Shown here: piece by piece, positions 21,103 through 30,865 of the stretch
Layout: every line of letters starts with the position of its first letter
How positions within the stretch are numbered: position 1 is the first letter of the stretch
Source of the DNA: Vibrio splendidus
Lineage (GTDB): Bacteria > Pseudomonadota > Gammaproteobacteria > Enterobacterales > Vibrionaceae
Assembly (NCBI RefSeq): GCF_002873455.1
Contig: NZ_MCUN01000006.1
Coordinates: forward strand, 186,001 to 250,000
Direction of reading: 5' to 3'
DNA length: 64,000 bases
Translations under genes and position numbers: made by a program
The notes under the pieces: generated by a model
Told to the model about the DNA's origin: nothing
Databases searched by the model: none
The model's input: the letters and a program-made list of their open reading frames with translations, nothing else

Positions 21103-21981
21103 ATGAGCTATTTAGCTGGTGTTACCCTCCTATGGGCCTTCTCCTTTAGCCTGATCGGCGTTTACCTTGCTGGTCAAGTTGATGCTTGGTTCTCTGTACT
21201 GATGCGTGTTGCCCTTGCCGGTATCGTGTTTCTTCCTTTCCTTAAATTCCGTGGTGTCTCGCGAAAACTTATCGCTAAATTGATGGCCATTGGTGGCATC
21301 CAACTTGGCTTAATGTACTGCTTCTACTATCAGTCTTTCTTGCTGCTATCCGTTCCTGAAGTCCTTTTGTTTACCGTTTTTACCCCAATTTACGTCACGC
21401 TTATTTATGACTTTCTCAAAGGGCAATTCTCTCCGTGGTACTTAGTGACAGCTGCAATTGCTGTATTGGGCGCAGTATTCATTAAATTTGCGGGCATCAA
21501 CGAAAACTTTTTAGTTGGCTTCCTCGTCGTACAAGGCGCGAACCTGTGCTTTGCTATCGGTCAGGTTGGTTATAAGGTGTTGATGGAGAAGGAATCGACA
21601 GAGTTACCTCAACGAACCGTATTTGGTTACTTCTACTTAGGGGCGTTATGCGTCGCTTCGGTTGCTTTCATGCTGCTGGGCAACCCAGAGAAACTGCCAA
21701 CCACCACTCTTCAATGGGGAATCCTGCTCTACCTCGGATTAATTGCTTCAGGGCTGGGTTACTTTATGTGGAACAAAGGTGCATGCATGGTAAATGCAGG
21801 CGCACTTGCTGTGATGAACAATGTTTTAGTTCCAGCAGGCCTTGTGGTGAACATCCTGATTTGGAACAGAGATGTCGATTTAGTTCGATTGTCTATTGGT
21901 GGTGCCGTTATCTTGTTCTCTTTATTCGTCAATGAGACGTGGGTGAAGAAGCGCGTAGCGAGATCCACAAGCAACGCCTAA
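21103..21981 (+). CDS. EamA/DMT-family transporter (carboxylate/amino-acid/amine type)
   Basis: The 292-residue protein has ten hydrophobic spans in two EamA halves. It begins MSYLAGVTLLWAFSFSLIGV and its second half contains GYFMWNKGACMVNAGALAVMNN, which resembles the YigM-like transporters. The cargo is not certain. It is unrelated in sequence detail to the other DMT gene at 17018, so this is not a local duplication. It follows uspA by 52 bases on the same strand. Confidence 0.75.
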   Translation: MSYLAGVTLLWAFSFSLIGVYLAGQVDAWFSVLMRVALAGIVFLPFLKFRGVSRKLIAKLMAIGGIQLGLMYCFYYQSFLLLSVPEVLLFTVFTPIYVTLIYDFLKGQFSPWYLVTAAIAVLGAVFIKFAGINENFLVGFLVVQGANLCFAIGQVGYKVLMEKESTELPQRTVFGYFYLGALCVASVAFMLLGNPEKLPTTTLQWGILLYLGLIASGLGYFMWNKGACMVNAGALAVMNNVLVPAGLVVNILIWNRDVDLVRLSIGGAVILFSLFVNETWVKKRVARSTSNA

Positions 21982-22027
21982 CCGCTTTCACTGAGCTAAA
22001 CGAACTAGCTCGGATAGCCCTAAAATG

Positions 22028-22057
22028 CAAAAGAGCGACCTAAGGTCGCTCTTTTTA
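22028..22057. terminator. Bidirectional intrinsic terminator
   Basis: The stem AAAGAGCGACC/GGTCGCTCTTT has T residues at both outer ends and separates convergent genes. Confidence 0.85.
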
Positions 22058-22093
22058 AATCATCGTTGTAGCAATAAACTATCCGAATCAGCT

Positions 22094-22663
22094 TCAGTGA
22101 ATGTGATTATGGCTCACGACCTGAGTCTTGGTTTCAATAAATGCAGCATCATCAAGTTGTAGGTTGATGCGTTCAAGATCACTTTCCAGTTTCTGGCTTT
22201 TCTTAAACAGCTTTTGCTGCTTCTTAATCATCTTCGCGAGCTTTTTGTTGTACTTCTCTTGTTTCTTAGCCGCTTTCTTCGCTCGTTTGAGCTCAGCTTT
22301 GTCATCGCCAACAGCCATAAGTTTTTTCAATTTGGCTTTTTTCAACGAAACTTTATCTGCTGCTTCTATGCTAGCAGGGTCAAAAATTTGCACGGCTGGC
22401 TCAGCGCTGTCCATGACCTCGATAAGAGAAACCTCCGGAGTTGGTAAGGTTTCAGCAAGTAGGCCACACGCGACTTTTTCTTCAACGGGTTTATTCTGGC
22501 AATCAATCGGTGGGATTGCAGTTGGTTTGCATAAGTTCGCTTGATCCGACGATGAACGCGCACAAGAACGACACACAAACTTAGGTTGAGTAACCAAGCT
22601 GTGGATCTCTCCTAGGTGTTCGGTAATATCTCGACGGTTTAACTTACAAAAGCGTTTAGCCAT
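22094..22663 (-). CDS. Uncharacterised Cys-containing, Lys-rich coiled-coil protein
   Basis: I do not recognise a named family. The 189-residue product has a Cys-rich N-terminal third (Cys 6, CRSC near 31-34, Cys 45 and more), which may bind a metal. From about 110 to 175 it is a highly charged lysine-rich helix (KKAKLKKLM, AKKAAKKQEKYNKKLAKMIK) that should form a coiled coil. There is no signal peptide, so it is probably cytoplasmic. A Fur-box-like palindrome lies 15 bases before the start codon. Confidence 0.65.
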   Translation of the reverse strand: MAKRFCKLNRRDITEHLGEIHSLVTQPKFVCRSCARSSSDQANLCKPTAIPPIDCQNKPVEEKVACGLLAETLPTPEVSLIEVMDSAEPAVQIFDPASIEAADKVSLKKAKLKKLMAVGDDKAELKRAKKAAKKQEKYNKKLAKMIKKQQKLFKKSQKLESDLERINLQLDDAAFIETKTQVVSHNHIH

Positions 22664-22677
22664 GCTACAACTCCAGC

Positions 22678-22698
22678 TAAGAATAATAATGATTCTTA
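22678..22698 (-). promoter_or_regulatory. Probable Fur box
   Basis: Perfect 7-base inverted arms (TAAGAAT and ATTCTTA) enclose AATAATG. The core AATAATAATGATTCT is identical to that in the Fur box at the ryhB promoter in this window. It lies directly upstream of the Lys-rich protein gene. Confidence 0.75.
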
Positions 22699-22784
22699 GT
22701 TAGATATACATCCGTAACGCGGCTATCGCAAGTGTTAAATGGTAATTTATCGTATTTATGACGGGAAATTTTCTTAGCTTATCT

Positions 22785-23576
22785 CTAAGTCATTGATGCT
22801 TTCACATACACATCAAATCGGTTCTTTTTGGTTTCAATCGCCATGCTCGGTTTTTGCTCATCTAACCAAGCCGCATAATCAGGCCTTTTCACCACAACTC
22901 GTTTTGATGCGAGCTTGAGGGCTGGTTGCAATAGCGCATCTGCATCCATGTCTGCACCCACCAATGATTGGAATACGCGCATCTCTTTTTTAACCAAAGC
23001 CGATTTCTTTTTGTTCTCAGGGTGTGGGTACATTGGATCGAGATAAACCACATCTGGCTGTTCGAAATTAGGATCGTCGCTTAACTTATCTAAAGCATCA
23101 TGACTTGAAGCGTGAATCAGCTTCATGCGTTCAGTTACCCAATCACCAATATCTGGATCTTGCTGCGCACGTTGTAAGCCATCATCCAGTAAGGCTGCCA
23201 CAACAGGATGACGCTCTACCATTTGCACCTTACAACCTAAAGAGGCCAACACAAACGCATCACGTCCTAAGCCTGCCGTACCATCGAGAATGGTTGGCGT
23301 TGCGCCTTTGTTTAAACCCGCCGCCTTGGCGATCGCCTGACCTTTACCACCACCAAACTTGCGTCTGTGACCGACTGCCCCACCGACTAAATCAACAAAG
23401 ATAGCGCCAAGTTTCGGTTCGTCCACTTTGCGTAACTCAAGTCGTTCGCTCGTCAGAACCAACGCAAAATCGCTGTTTTCATCATGAGATAAATTCCAAC
23501 GGGTCGCTAAGTCATTTAAATGTTCGATTTGGGTAGCATCTTCGCAAATCAGTTGTAGTTGCAAGGTCGTCTCCAA
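22785..23576 (-). CDS. rsmJ: 16S rRNA (guanine-1516-N2)-methyltransferase RsmJ
   Basis: The 263-residue protein modifies G1516 of 16S rRNA. It shows the family's [21 protein letters not shown] segment (as [17 protein letters not shown]), the SAM loop [34 protein letters not shown] and the catalytic-type [15 protein letters not shown]. The length is normal. It lies 106 bases upstream of the Fur box on the same strand and probably has its own promoter. Confidence 0.92.
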   Translation of the reverse strand: METTLQLQLICEDATQIEHLNDLATRWNLSHDENSDFALVLTSERLELRKVDEPKLGAIFVDLVGGAVGHRRKFGGGKGQAIAKAAGLNKGATPTILDGTAGLGRDAFVLASLGCKVQMVERHPVVAALLDDGLQRAQQDPDIGDWVTERMKLIHASSHDALDKLSDDPNFEQPDVVYLDPMYPHPENKKKSALVKKEMRVFQSLVGADMDADALLQPALKLASKRVVVKRPDYAAWLDEQKPSMAIETKKNRFDVYVKASMT

Positions 23577-23590
23577 CAGACAGTAGTATT

Positions 23591-23628
23591 CAAAACAAAA
23601 GAGGCAACCAGTTTACCTGATTGCCTCA
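23591..23628 (-). terminator. Intrinsic terminator of the GGDEF/EAL gene
   Basis: On the minus strand GAGGCAA/TTGCCTC forms the stem ends with an inner CAGGTAAACTG hairpin, followed by TTTTGTTTTG. Confidence 0.75.
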
Positions 23629-23676
23629 ACAATACATATTAACGGTGAAAAGTATTCACAGCTAAAGTCAGCTTAT

Positions 23677-26600
23677 CTAAACCAATTGCTCTATCTCTCG
23701 CTCTTGCCTTAACTCTTCAACGAGTTCCGCAAGCGGCTTAGGTCGGCCTATGATGTAACCCTGTGCGTAGTTCACACCAAGCTCTCTCAACTTGTCGATG
23801 ATCTGGGTATTTTCAACGAACTCGGCCACCGTGTGTTTACCCATCTGCTTAGCTAAATCATTGATCGATCGAACCATCACATGGTCCATCTCGTTCACAT
23901 CAATATCACGTACAAACAAGCCATCGATCTTCACAATATCAACGGGCAGTTGCTTCAGGTAACCAAATGACGATAACCCTGAGCCAAAGTCATCCAATGC
24001 AATCATACAACCGAGCTCTTTGATGCGAGTAAAGAACTTGATCGCCTGCTTCATATTACTCATGGCGGCGGTTTCGGTGATCTCTAAGCAAATCTTATGA
24101 CACGGTATCGATGAATCGCTTAGGCTATCTATTAAGAACTCTACAAACTCTCGATTACCCATCGAGTGACCAGAAAGGTTGATTGAACACATCCCCAAAT
24201 CATCGATAATACCGGGGCGATGCTCTAACCAACTCAAAGTTTGACTGACGACTTGGCGGTCGATTAAATGCGCTATGTTATAGCGTTCTGAGGCCGGCAT
24301 GAAGATCCCCGGGGATATGTATTCACCTTGGATATTCTTGATACGAACCAAGATTTCGAAGTGCATTTTGTCGCTGCTTTTATCTAGGCCAAGAATGCGC
24401 TGAGCAAACAACTCTAAGCGATCGTTAGCCAAAGCCTCATGCACTAGGTTCACGCATTCCATCTCTAGGTGACGACGACGCAGATCTTCATCATCTTGAT
24501 GGTAAAGGTTGTAACGGTTACGCCCTTCCTCTTTAGCTGCATGGCAAGCAGCATCGGCCTGAGCGTGCACCATCTGTGGTGAGGCGGCAGTATGGTCAAT
24601 CAATCGGATACCAATAGAGCTGGTCAAATTAAGGCGAATATCACCCCACAAGAATGGGTTCTCGCTCATCGTCGAGATAATACTGCGACACACATTGACC
24701 GCATCTCGCTCAGTACAGTCTTTGATTAATACTGCAAATTCGTCACCACCCATTCGCGCTAACACTGCATTGTAGGGCAGTACCTCTTCCAGCAGCTTGG
24801 CACTGAACATGATTGCGGCATCACCCGCTTCATGCCCCGCAGTATCGTTCAAGACCTTGAGTTGGTCTAAATCCAAGAACAGCATGGCATGAGTTCGCAT
24901 GTGGCTCTCAACCTCTTTAAGCGCCTTTTGCAGCTCTTGTTCAAAGTGGTTCCGGTTGAAGGTATCGGTTAGCAGATCATAACGAGCTTGATACTCTAAC
25001 TTTTCAGACAACTCTCGAGTTTCAGTAATGTCTTCACCCACAATCAACAGCTGATCAGACTCAACCAACGGGCGAATATTTTCACGAATCCAGATTGTGC
25101 TTCCGTCTGCATGGCGATATTCGATATCACGACGCCATACGCCACGAATATTATGTTGTGGTTGCAACAAGATATGACGCGGGATCATTGAGTTTTCATC
25201 GACATAAAACTCTCTAGGACGGTGACCTAATAGCTGGTCTAGCGGGTAACCTAGCAACTGCTCCGCAAACTGGTTCACTTGTTGGATGCGGTTATTGCCA
25301 TCGAGCGTAATCATCATCACGGGTTGTTTGTCGTAATACAGCTTTAGGTTAGCTTCACGCTGGAACAACTTATTCTCCGCGAGTTTACCCGACGTAACAT
25401 CACGAGCTTCAAATAGGAACTGAATGTCTTCTTCTTCACTGCCAGGCATAGGCTTTAATGAGATATCCAACACCATCGCACCACGATCACGACACCACAC
25501 CTCAGCTTCAAATCGTAAAATCTGATGTTCATGGCTAGAGGTAAAGTAATCCTTCAGTTCCTGCCTTGCTGAGTCTTCCCAGTGTTGGTGGCTTTGAAGA
25601 GGTGTTCCCAATTTATAACCTTGGTTATAGAGAAGCTCATGCAATTTACTGTTACTCGACAGCAACACACCGCCCTTATCAATGATTCCCATGAACTGCA
25701 GGCTCTGATCAAAAATTGACTCAAGTAACAATTGGCTTTTCTTAGTCGTACGCTCACTTTTTTTCAAGCGATTAAGGTAGTACATCAAGGTGACGATCAC
25801 ACAGAACATGCTTAAGAAAAGTAGGCCGATCGTACGAATTTCATCGTGATAACGAATCCAAAACGGCTTGGGTTTGTTTAAGAAAGTCACCGATGCTTCG
25901 TTTTCTGCGCCTAGGTTCCAGCGAGAGATCTGTTGATAGTCGAGTTTAATTTCAGCAGCACCGGGAACCACGGCGCGCAATGGAGCTGATGGGTTATCAA
26001 GTACTTCTAAAAGTATGCTTCCAGCCTCTCGACCTTGAATCTTTCCTCCTTGAATCACACCGCCAATAGCGCCATGCCCCAAGCCTAAATCGTTAACCAT
26101 ATAGATAGGTATTTGGCTTTTTTTATTTAATTCTCGCCAATCTTCATTGCTAGTCACACGGCCGTTGATATCTCTAAAATAAACCCAGAACAACAAGCAG
26201 TTACCCGGCTTTGCCTTTTGAGTAAATGCTATCAATTCTTGATAAGTGTCTGGCGTGTAATGCTTCACAACACCTGACATCTCAGGGTTGTTTTCAAGAA
26301 AGGTATCAATCTGGTTACGAACAGCCTCGCCAGTGACCGAGTGATCGGTTACGACATGAATTCTTTTTACCGACGTTTGAAGGCGCTTAATCAGTTCGAT
26401 GTTGCTCGCCATATCGGTATCTTCGGTTACGCCTGTCGCGTTCAACCCTTCAATCATGTCTGGTGAAAAGTTGTTAATTCCCCCAAAAATCACTGGCGTA
26501 CCCTTTAATTCCGGAGCCAATCGCTTCATTAGGTTTAACGCGTTGTTATCACTCACAACAACGGCCGCAAAATCTTCGTGCATCAATTTATTTCTATAGA

Positions 26601-26835
26601 GTTGATACACACGCTCTAAATACTCAGCATTTTGTGTGCGTTTACTATCGAGATATACGACTCGATAAGACAAGCGGCTTCGATCCAGCTCTTCTGCCAG
26701 TCCTTTTTGGAAACTGTCTGTCCAGAAAAAACCTTGATGATAAGAGTGAATAACCAACACATCCTTTGCCTGAGCTGAAGCAAAAACACTCCAACACATC
26801 ACAATAAAAAATAACGAAAATCGCACTGAATTCAC
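23677..26835 (-). CDS. Membrane sensor with ABC-type binding domain, PAS, GGDEF and EAL domains
   Basis: The protein has about 1052 residues and may both make and degrade cyclic di-GMP. Order: signal sequence (SLFFIVMCWSVFASAQA), a periplasmic ABC substrate-binding-like domain (about 20-300, KDVLVIHSYHQGFFWTDSFQ), a transmembrane helix near 335-358, two PAS segments (about 385-620), GGDEF near 695 and EAL from about 805. The GGDEF motif itself is intact (RMGGDEFAVL), but no RxxD inhibitory site precedes it. EAL is changed to EIL (FEILVRI), yet DDFGSGLSSF, KIDGLFV, EITETA and QGYIIGRP are present, so phosphodiesterase activity is likely. The start is a GTG at 26835; a GTG at 26826 is the alternative. 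Confidence 0.85.
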   Translation of the reverse strand: MNSVRFSLFFIVMCWSVFASAQAKDVLVIHSYHQGFFWTDSFQKGLAEELDRSRLSYRVVYLDSKRTQNAEYLERVYQLYRNKLMHEDFAAVVVSDNNALNLMKRLAPELKGTPVIFGGINNFSPDMIEGLNATGVTEDTDMASNIELIKRLQTSVKRIHVVTDHSVTGEAVRNQIDTFLENNPEMSGVVKHYTPDTYQELIAFTQKAKPGNCLLFWVYFRDINGRVTSNEDWRELNKKSQIPIYMVNDLGLGHGAIGGVIQGGKIQGREAGSILLEVLDNPSAPLRAVVPGAAEIKLDYQQISRWNLGAENEASVTFLNKPKPFWIRYHDEIRTIGLLFLSMFCVIVTLMYYLNRLKKSERTTKKSQLLLESIFDQSLQFMGIIDKGGVLLSSNSKLHELLYNQGYKLGTPLQSHQHWEDSARQELKDYFTSSHEHQILRFEAEVWCRDRGAMVLDISLKPMPGSEEEDIQFLFEARDVTSGKLAENKLFQREANLKLYYDKQPVMMITLDGNNRIQQVNQFAEQLLGYPLDQLLGHRPREFYVDENSMIPRHILLQPQHNIRGVWRRDIEYRHADGSTIWIRENIRPLVESDQLLIVGEDITETRELSEKLEYQARYDLLTDTFNRNHFEQELQKALKEVESHMRTHAMLFLDLDQLKVLNDTAGHEAGDAAIMFSAKLLEEVLPYNAVLARMGGDEFAVLIKDCTERDAVNVCRSIISTMSENPFLWGDIRLNLTSSIGIRLIDHTAASPQMVHAQADAACHAAKEEGRNRYNLYHQDDEDLRRRHLEMECVNLVHEALANDRLELFAQRILGLDKSSDKMHFEILVRIKNIQGEYISPGIFMPASERYNIAHLIDRQVVSQTLSWLEHRPGIIDDLGMCSINLSGHSMGNREFVEFLIDSLSDSSIPCHKICLEITETAAMSNMKQAIKFFTRIKELGCMIALDDFGSGLSSFGYLKQLPVDIVKIDGLFVRDIDVNEMDHVMVRSINDLAKQMGKHTVAEFVENTQIIDKLRELGVNYAQGYIIGRPKPLAELVEELRQEREIEQLV

Positions 26836-26924
26836 CCTAACCCTATAGTTACTGCTAATATTATCACCCTTGGCTATGATGTGTACTCTAGCCGGTCTAT
26901 TTTCGTTCAATCTAAGGATTATGC

Positions 26925-27389
26925 ATGTCCACAACTACAGCTCGTCTAGATGATCTAGACCGTGCCATTCTCAAAACCTTGATGGAAGATGCTCGTACTC
27001 CTTATGCTGAAATGGCCAAGCAGTTCGATGTCAGCCCTGCGACGATTCACGTTCGCATCGAAAAGATGAGATCAGCAGACATTATTGAGCGAACAGAAGT
27101 TGTGGTAAACACCAAAAAGCTAGGTTACGACGTGTGCTGTTTTATTGGTATTAACCTTAACGCAGCCCGCGACTACCACTCGGCCATTGCCAAACTCAAT
27201 GCTTTAGATGAAGTGGTCGAGGCGTACTACACCACCGGTGCTTACAATATTTTTGTAAAGCTGATGTGTAAGTCGATCGAAGAACTGCAGTTCGTACTGA
27301 TTGATAAATTGCAGGCGATTGACGAGGTTCAATCGACAGAGACATTGATTTCGTTGCAGAACCCTATCAATCGTAATGTGAATCCCTAG
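26925..27389 (+). CDS. asnC: AsnC, Lrp-family transcriptional regulator
   Basis: The 154-residue product follows E. coli AsnC closely, with the N-terminal HTH (LDDLDRAILKTLMEDARTPY, FDVSPATIHVRIEKM) and C-terminal RAM domain (EAYYTTGAYNIFVKLMC, STETLISLQNPI). AsnC senses asparagine and activates asnA in enterics. asnA is not next to it here. It is divergent from the GGDEF/EAL gene, with 89 bases between the starts. Confidence 0.92.
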   Translation: MSTTTARLDDLDRAILKTLMEDARTPYAEMAKQFDVSPATIHVRIEKMRSADIIERTEVVVNTKKLGYDVCCFIGINLNAARDYHSAIAKLNALDEVVEAYYTTGAYNIFVKLMCKSIEELQFVLIDKLQAIDEVQSTETLISLQNPINRNVNP

Positions 27390-27428
27390 CTCACATACGA
27401 ACTAGATTCTTTGGGGTGTCCAAAAAAG

Positions 27429-27458
27429 AAAAGGCTGAACGCAATGTTCAGCCTTTAA
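27429..27458. terminator. Bidirectional intrinsic terminator between asnC and prlC
   Basis: The stem AAAGGCTGAAC/GTTCAGCCTTT has a GCAAT loop and lies between the convergent genes. Confidence 0.85.
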
Positions 27459-27501
27459 TCTATCTAAGCTATGCAGCTAGCAATATAAGGTAATCATAAA
27501 C

Positions 27502-29544
27502 CTAAGCTTGAATACCTGCGTGACGCAGCATCGCGTCGATTTGAGGCTCACGACCACGGAAGCGTTTAAACAGCTCCATCGGCTCTTCACTACCACCCAT
27601 CTCAAGGATGTTGTTCAGGAAGCGATTGCCGGTTTCAGTGTTGAAGATACCCTCTTCTTCAAATGCCGAGAACGCATCTGCAGACAATACTTCTGCCCAC
27701 AGGTAGCTGTAATAGCCTGCACTGTAGCCACCAGCAAAGATGTGACCAAAGCTGTGTGAGAAGCGGTTCCAATCAAGGCTTGGCAATACTGATACCTTAG
27801 ACTTCACGTCGGCTAGTGTTTCTAGTACGCGAGCACCGACTTCTGGATCGTATTCAGTGTGTAGCGTGAAATCGAACAAGCCAAGCTCTAGCTGGCGCAG
27901 GATAAACATCGCTGATTGGAAGTTCTTCGCCGCTAGCATCTTCTCTAGCATCTCTTTTGGTAGCGCTTCACCCGTTTCGAAGTGACCAGAAATGAACGAC
28001 AGCGCTTCTTCTTCCCAACACCAGTTCTCTAGGAACTGACTTGGTAACTCAACCGCGTCCCAAGGCACGCCATTGATACCAGAAACCGCACCCACATCAA
28101 CTTGCGTTAACATATGGTGAATACCGTGGCCGAATTCGTGGAATAAGGTAACCACTTCATCGTGCGTAAATAGCGCAGGCTTATCACCGACTGGCTTGTT
28201 GAAGTTACACGTTAGGTAAGCCACTGGTGTTTGTAACTCGCCAGATTGAGTAATGCGACGACCGCGACAGTCATCCATCCAAGCGCCGCCACGTTTGTGT
28301 TCACGTGCGTATAGATCTAGGTAGAAGCTACCGCGCAATGTGCCTGTCGCATCAAAGATGTCGAAGAAACGCACTGAATCATGCCATGTATCCACACCTT
28401 CACGCTCAGTCACCGACATACCAAACACACGGTTTAGTACTTCGAACAAACCAGAAACTGCGTTCGACTCAGGGAAGTAAGGGCGAAGCTCTTCATCAGA
28501 GATCTCGAACAGGTTCTGTTTTTGCTTCTCGCTGTAGTAAGCGATGTCCCACAGGTTTAATTCAGAAACACCGAATTCTTTCTCAGCAAACTGACGTAGC
28601 TCTTCTACTTCGCGCTCACCTTGCGGTTTGGCTTTTACTGCTAGGTCGTTAAGGAAACCAAGTACTTGGTCTGGCGTTTCTGCCATCTTCGTCGACAGAG
28701 ATTTCTCGCTGTAAGTGCTAAAGCCAAGCATGCGTGCGATCTCGTGACGCAGCTTAAGTTGCTCGGTGATGATCTCGGTGTTGTCCCACTTGCCAGCATT
28801 TGGACCGCGATCTGAAGCGCGAGTCACGTAAGCTTCGTACAGCTCTTTACGCAGTGCTTGGTTGTCACAGTACGTCATCACCGGCAGGTATGATGGGATA
28901 TCCAGAGTCAGTAGGTAACCTTCTAGCTCTTTAGCTTCCGCCGCCGCTTGTGCTGCTGCCAATGCCGATTCAGGCATACCGGCCAGTTCAGCCACGTCTG
29001 TTACCTGCTTGCTCCAACCCATGGTTGCATCAAGTACGTTGTTTGAGAATTGAGAGCCCAGCTCAGATTGGCGCTTACTGATCTCGCCGTAGCGGTGCTG
29101 CTCGTCTGCGAGTAAGCCAATGCCTGACAATTCAAAGTCACGCAGTGCGTCAGTAATGGTTTTTTGTTGAGCTCGATTTAATGCCGAGAATGCTTCGCTT
29201 GCCTTGATCGCTTTATATGCTTCGAACAAACCTTTGTGTTGGCCAACCCAAGTGCCGTATTCAGATAGCACAGGCAGGCAACTCTCATAAGCATCACGCA
29301 GTTCGTCACTGTTCACGACAGAATTCATATGGCTTACTGGTGACCAAATACGGCCTAAACGATCATCCACTTCGTCAATCGGAGCAACGAGGTTGTCCCA
29401 GCTTGGTGAAGTATTACCTTCAAGTACTTGTTCTATCTTGTTGCGACACTCTTCAATCACTTGCTCAACCGCTGGCTTAACGTGCTCAGGTTTGATTTGT
29501 GAAAACGGAGGTAAGTCCGTGAAGGTTAATAGCGGATTAGACAT
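27502..29544 (-). CDS. prlC: Oligopeptidase A
   Basis: This is a 680-residue M3-family zinc metallopeptidase of the cytoplasm. It degrades signal peptides and other small peptides. The active site LFHEFGHGIHHML is intact, with the third ligand region ENWCWEEEAL downstream. The N-terminus (MSNPLLTFTDLPPFSQIKPEHV) and the length are standard. In many gammaproteobacteria it is next to rlmJ, which is divergent here. Confidence 0.95.
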   Translation of the reverse strand: MSNPLLTFTDLPPFSQIKPEHVKPAVEQVIEECRNKIEQVLEGNTSPSWDNLVAPIDEVDDRLGRIWSPVSHMNSVVNSDELRDAYESCLPVLSEYGTWVGQHKGLFEAYKAIKASEAFSALNRAQQKTITDALRDFELSGIGLLADEQHRYGEISKRQSELGSQFSNNVLDATMGWSKQVTDVAELAGMPESALAAAQAAAEAKELEGYLLTLDIPSYLPVMTYCDNQALRKELYEAYVTRASDRGPNAGKWDNTEIITEQLKLRHEIARMLGFSTYSEKSLSTKMAETPDQVLGFLNDLAVKAKPQGEREVEELRQFAEKEFGVSELNLWDIAYYSEKQKQNLFEISDEELRPYFPESNAVSGLFEVLNRVFGMSVTEREGVDTWHDSVRFFDIFDATGTLRGSFYLDLYAREHKRGGAWMDDCRGRRITQSGELQTPVAYLTCNFNKPVGDKPALFTHDEVVTLFHEFGHGIHHMLTQVDVGAVSGINGVPWDAVELPSQFLENWCWEEEALSFISGHFETGEALPKEMLEKMLAAKNFQSAMFILRQLELGLFDFTLHTEYDPEVGARVLETLADVKSKVSVLPSLDWNRFSHSFGHIFAGGYSAGYYSYLWAEVLSADAFSAFEEEGIFNTETGNRFLNNILEMGGSEEPMELFKRFRGREPQIDAMLRHAGIQA

Positions 29545-29822
29545 ATAAACATTCCTTTGGCTTTAGAGACTTTCGTCTTTTTATAATGAGGTCGTCTTAC
29601 AGTCATCAGGCTAAGGAGCGCCCTAAAAAATCACCTGCGAATAGTTATTAAATAGTGCCCATGAAGGCAAATTTCAATAGTAGAACCAATAACTAACTGC
29701 ATATTGCGAACGACTGTTCCTGAATTGTTCGAGAATTTATGGTCCATTGAGGGTTATAATAGTCAAATTAACCCCACCTACACTAACCACACTCTAATTC
29801 GAGAGTGTTACGAGAGTTTAAT

Positions 29823-30677
29823 TTGTTAAGTTATCGCCACAGCTTCCACGCGGGCAACCATGCCGACGTAGTAAAGCATATCGTACAGAGCCTTATTCTT
29901 AATTCTTTGAAACAGAAGGATAAGCCTTTTGTTTACCATGACACTCACTCTGGTGTAGGTCGTTACGACTTAACGCATGAATGGTCTGAAAAAACGGGCG
30001 AATACAAACAAGGTATTGCACGTCTATGGTCTGCAAGTGAAGCGGGGCAACAAGAACTTCCTGAAGACATTCAAAGCTACCTTGAGTCTATCTCAGCACT
30101 CAACAATGGCGAGAAACTGCGTTTCTACCCAGGTTCACCACGTGTTGCACGTGCGCATCTGCGTGACCAAGACCGAATGGTATTAACCGAGCTTCACCCA
30201 GCCGATCACCCTCTGCTTGAGCAAGAGTTCCACCGCGATCGTCAAGTATCTATCTACAAAGAAGATGGCTTCCAACGCTTAAAAGGCAGCCTGCCGCCTA
30301 AAGAGCGTCGTGGTTTGGTGCTAATCGACCCACCTTACGAACTAGCAAAAGAGTACCGCGATGTTGTGACTGCGATTGCTCAAAGTCATAAGCGCTGGGC
30401 AACCGGTATCTACGCAATTTGGTACCCGGTGGTAAACCGCTGTGATATCGAAGACATGATCGAAGGGCTAGAAAGCTTAGGCATCAACAAGATTCTACAA
30501 ATCGAACTTGGCGTATCACCAGACACCAACGAGCGTGGCATGACAGCATCAGGCATGATTGTTATCAACCCGCCTTGGAAGCTAGAAAGCCAAATGAACG
30601 AAATTCTTCCGTTCTTGAAGGAAGCAATTGCGCCGGCGACCGGTCACTTCAAAGTAGAGTGGATCGTACCCGAGTAA
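29823..30677 (+). CDS. rlmJ: 23S rRNA (adenine-2030-N6)-methyltransferase RlmJ
   Basis: The family N-terminus LSYRHSFHAGNHADVVKH fixes the start at a TTG codon (29823). A GTG at 29805 would add six residues (MLREFN) with no clear Shine-Dalgarno. The 284-residue product has the SAM-site DTHSGVGRYDL and the catalytic LIDPPYELAKEY (DPPY, as in N6-adenine enzymes). It modifies A2030 of 23S rRNA. Confidence 0.92.
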   Translation: MLSYRHSFHAGNHADVVKHIVQSLILNSLKQKDKPFVYHDTHSGVGRYDLTHEWSEKTGEYKQGIARLWSASEAGQQELPEDIQSYLESISALNNGEKLRFYPGSPRVARAHLRDQDRMVLTELHPADHPLLEQEFHRDRQVSIYKEDGFQRLKGSLPPKERRGLVLIDPPYELAKEYRDVVTAIAQSHKRWATGIYAIWYPVVNRCDIEDMIEGLESLGINKILQIELGVSPDTNERGMTASGMIVINPPWKLESQMNEILPFLKEAIAPATGHFKVEWIVPE

Positions 30678-30865
30678 TCTCGAACTTAACGTCATCGTCT
30701 GACGAATGCTCAGCAGATTGTGACGTACACGAATAAATTTTAAACAGGGAGATTGAGTTCAACCGATCTGCCCTCAATATAATAATTAGACAATTTAAGA
30801 ATCTATAGGACGTAGGTGTTCAGTACACTCACTGTACCCACAGCCTTCAATAAATGGAGAAAGTA

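Noticed and set aside
17018-21981. Two DMT transporters as a recent duplication
   Set aside because: They have the same fold but little shared sequence, so they are separate family members.
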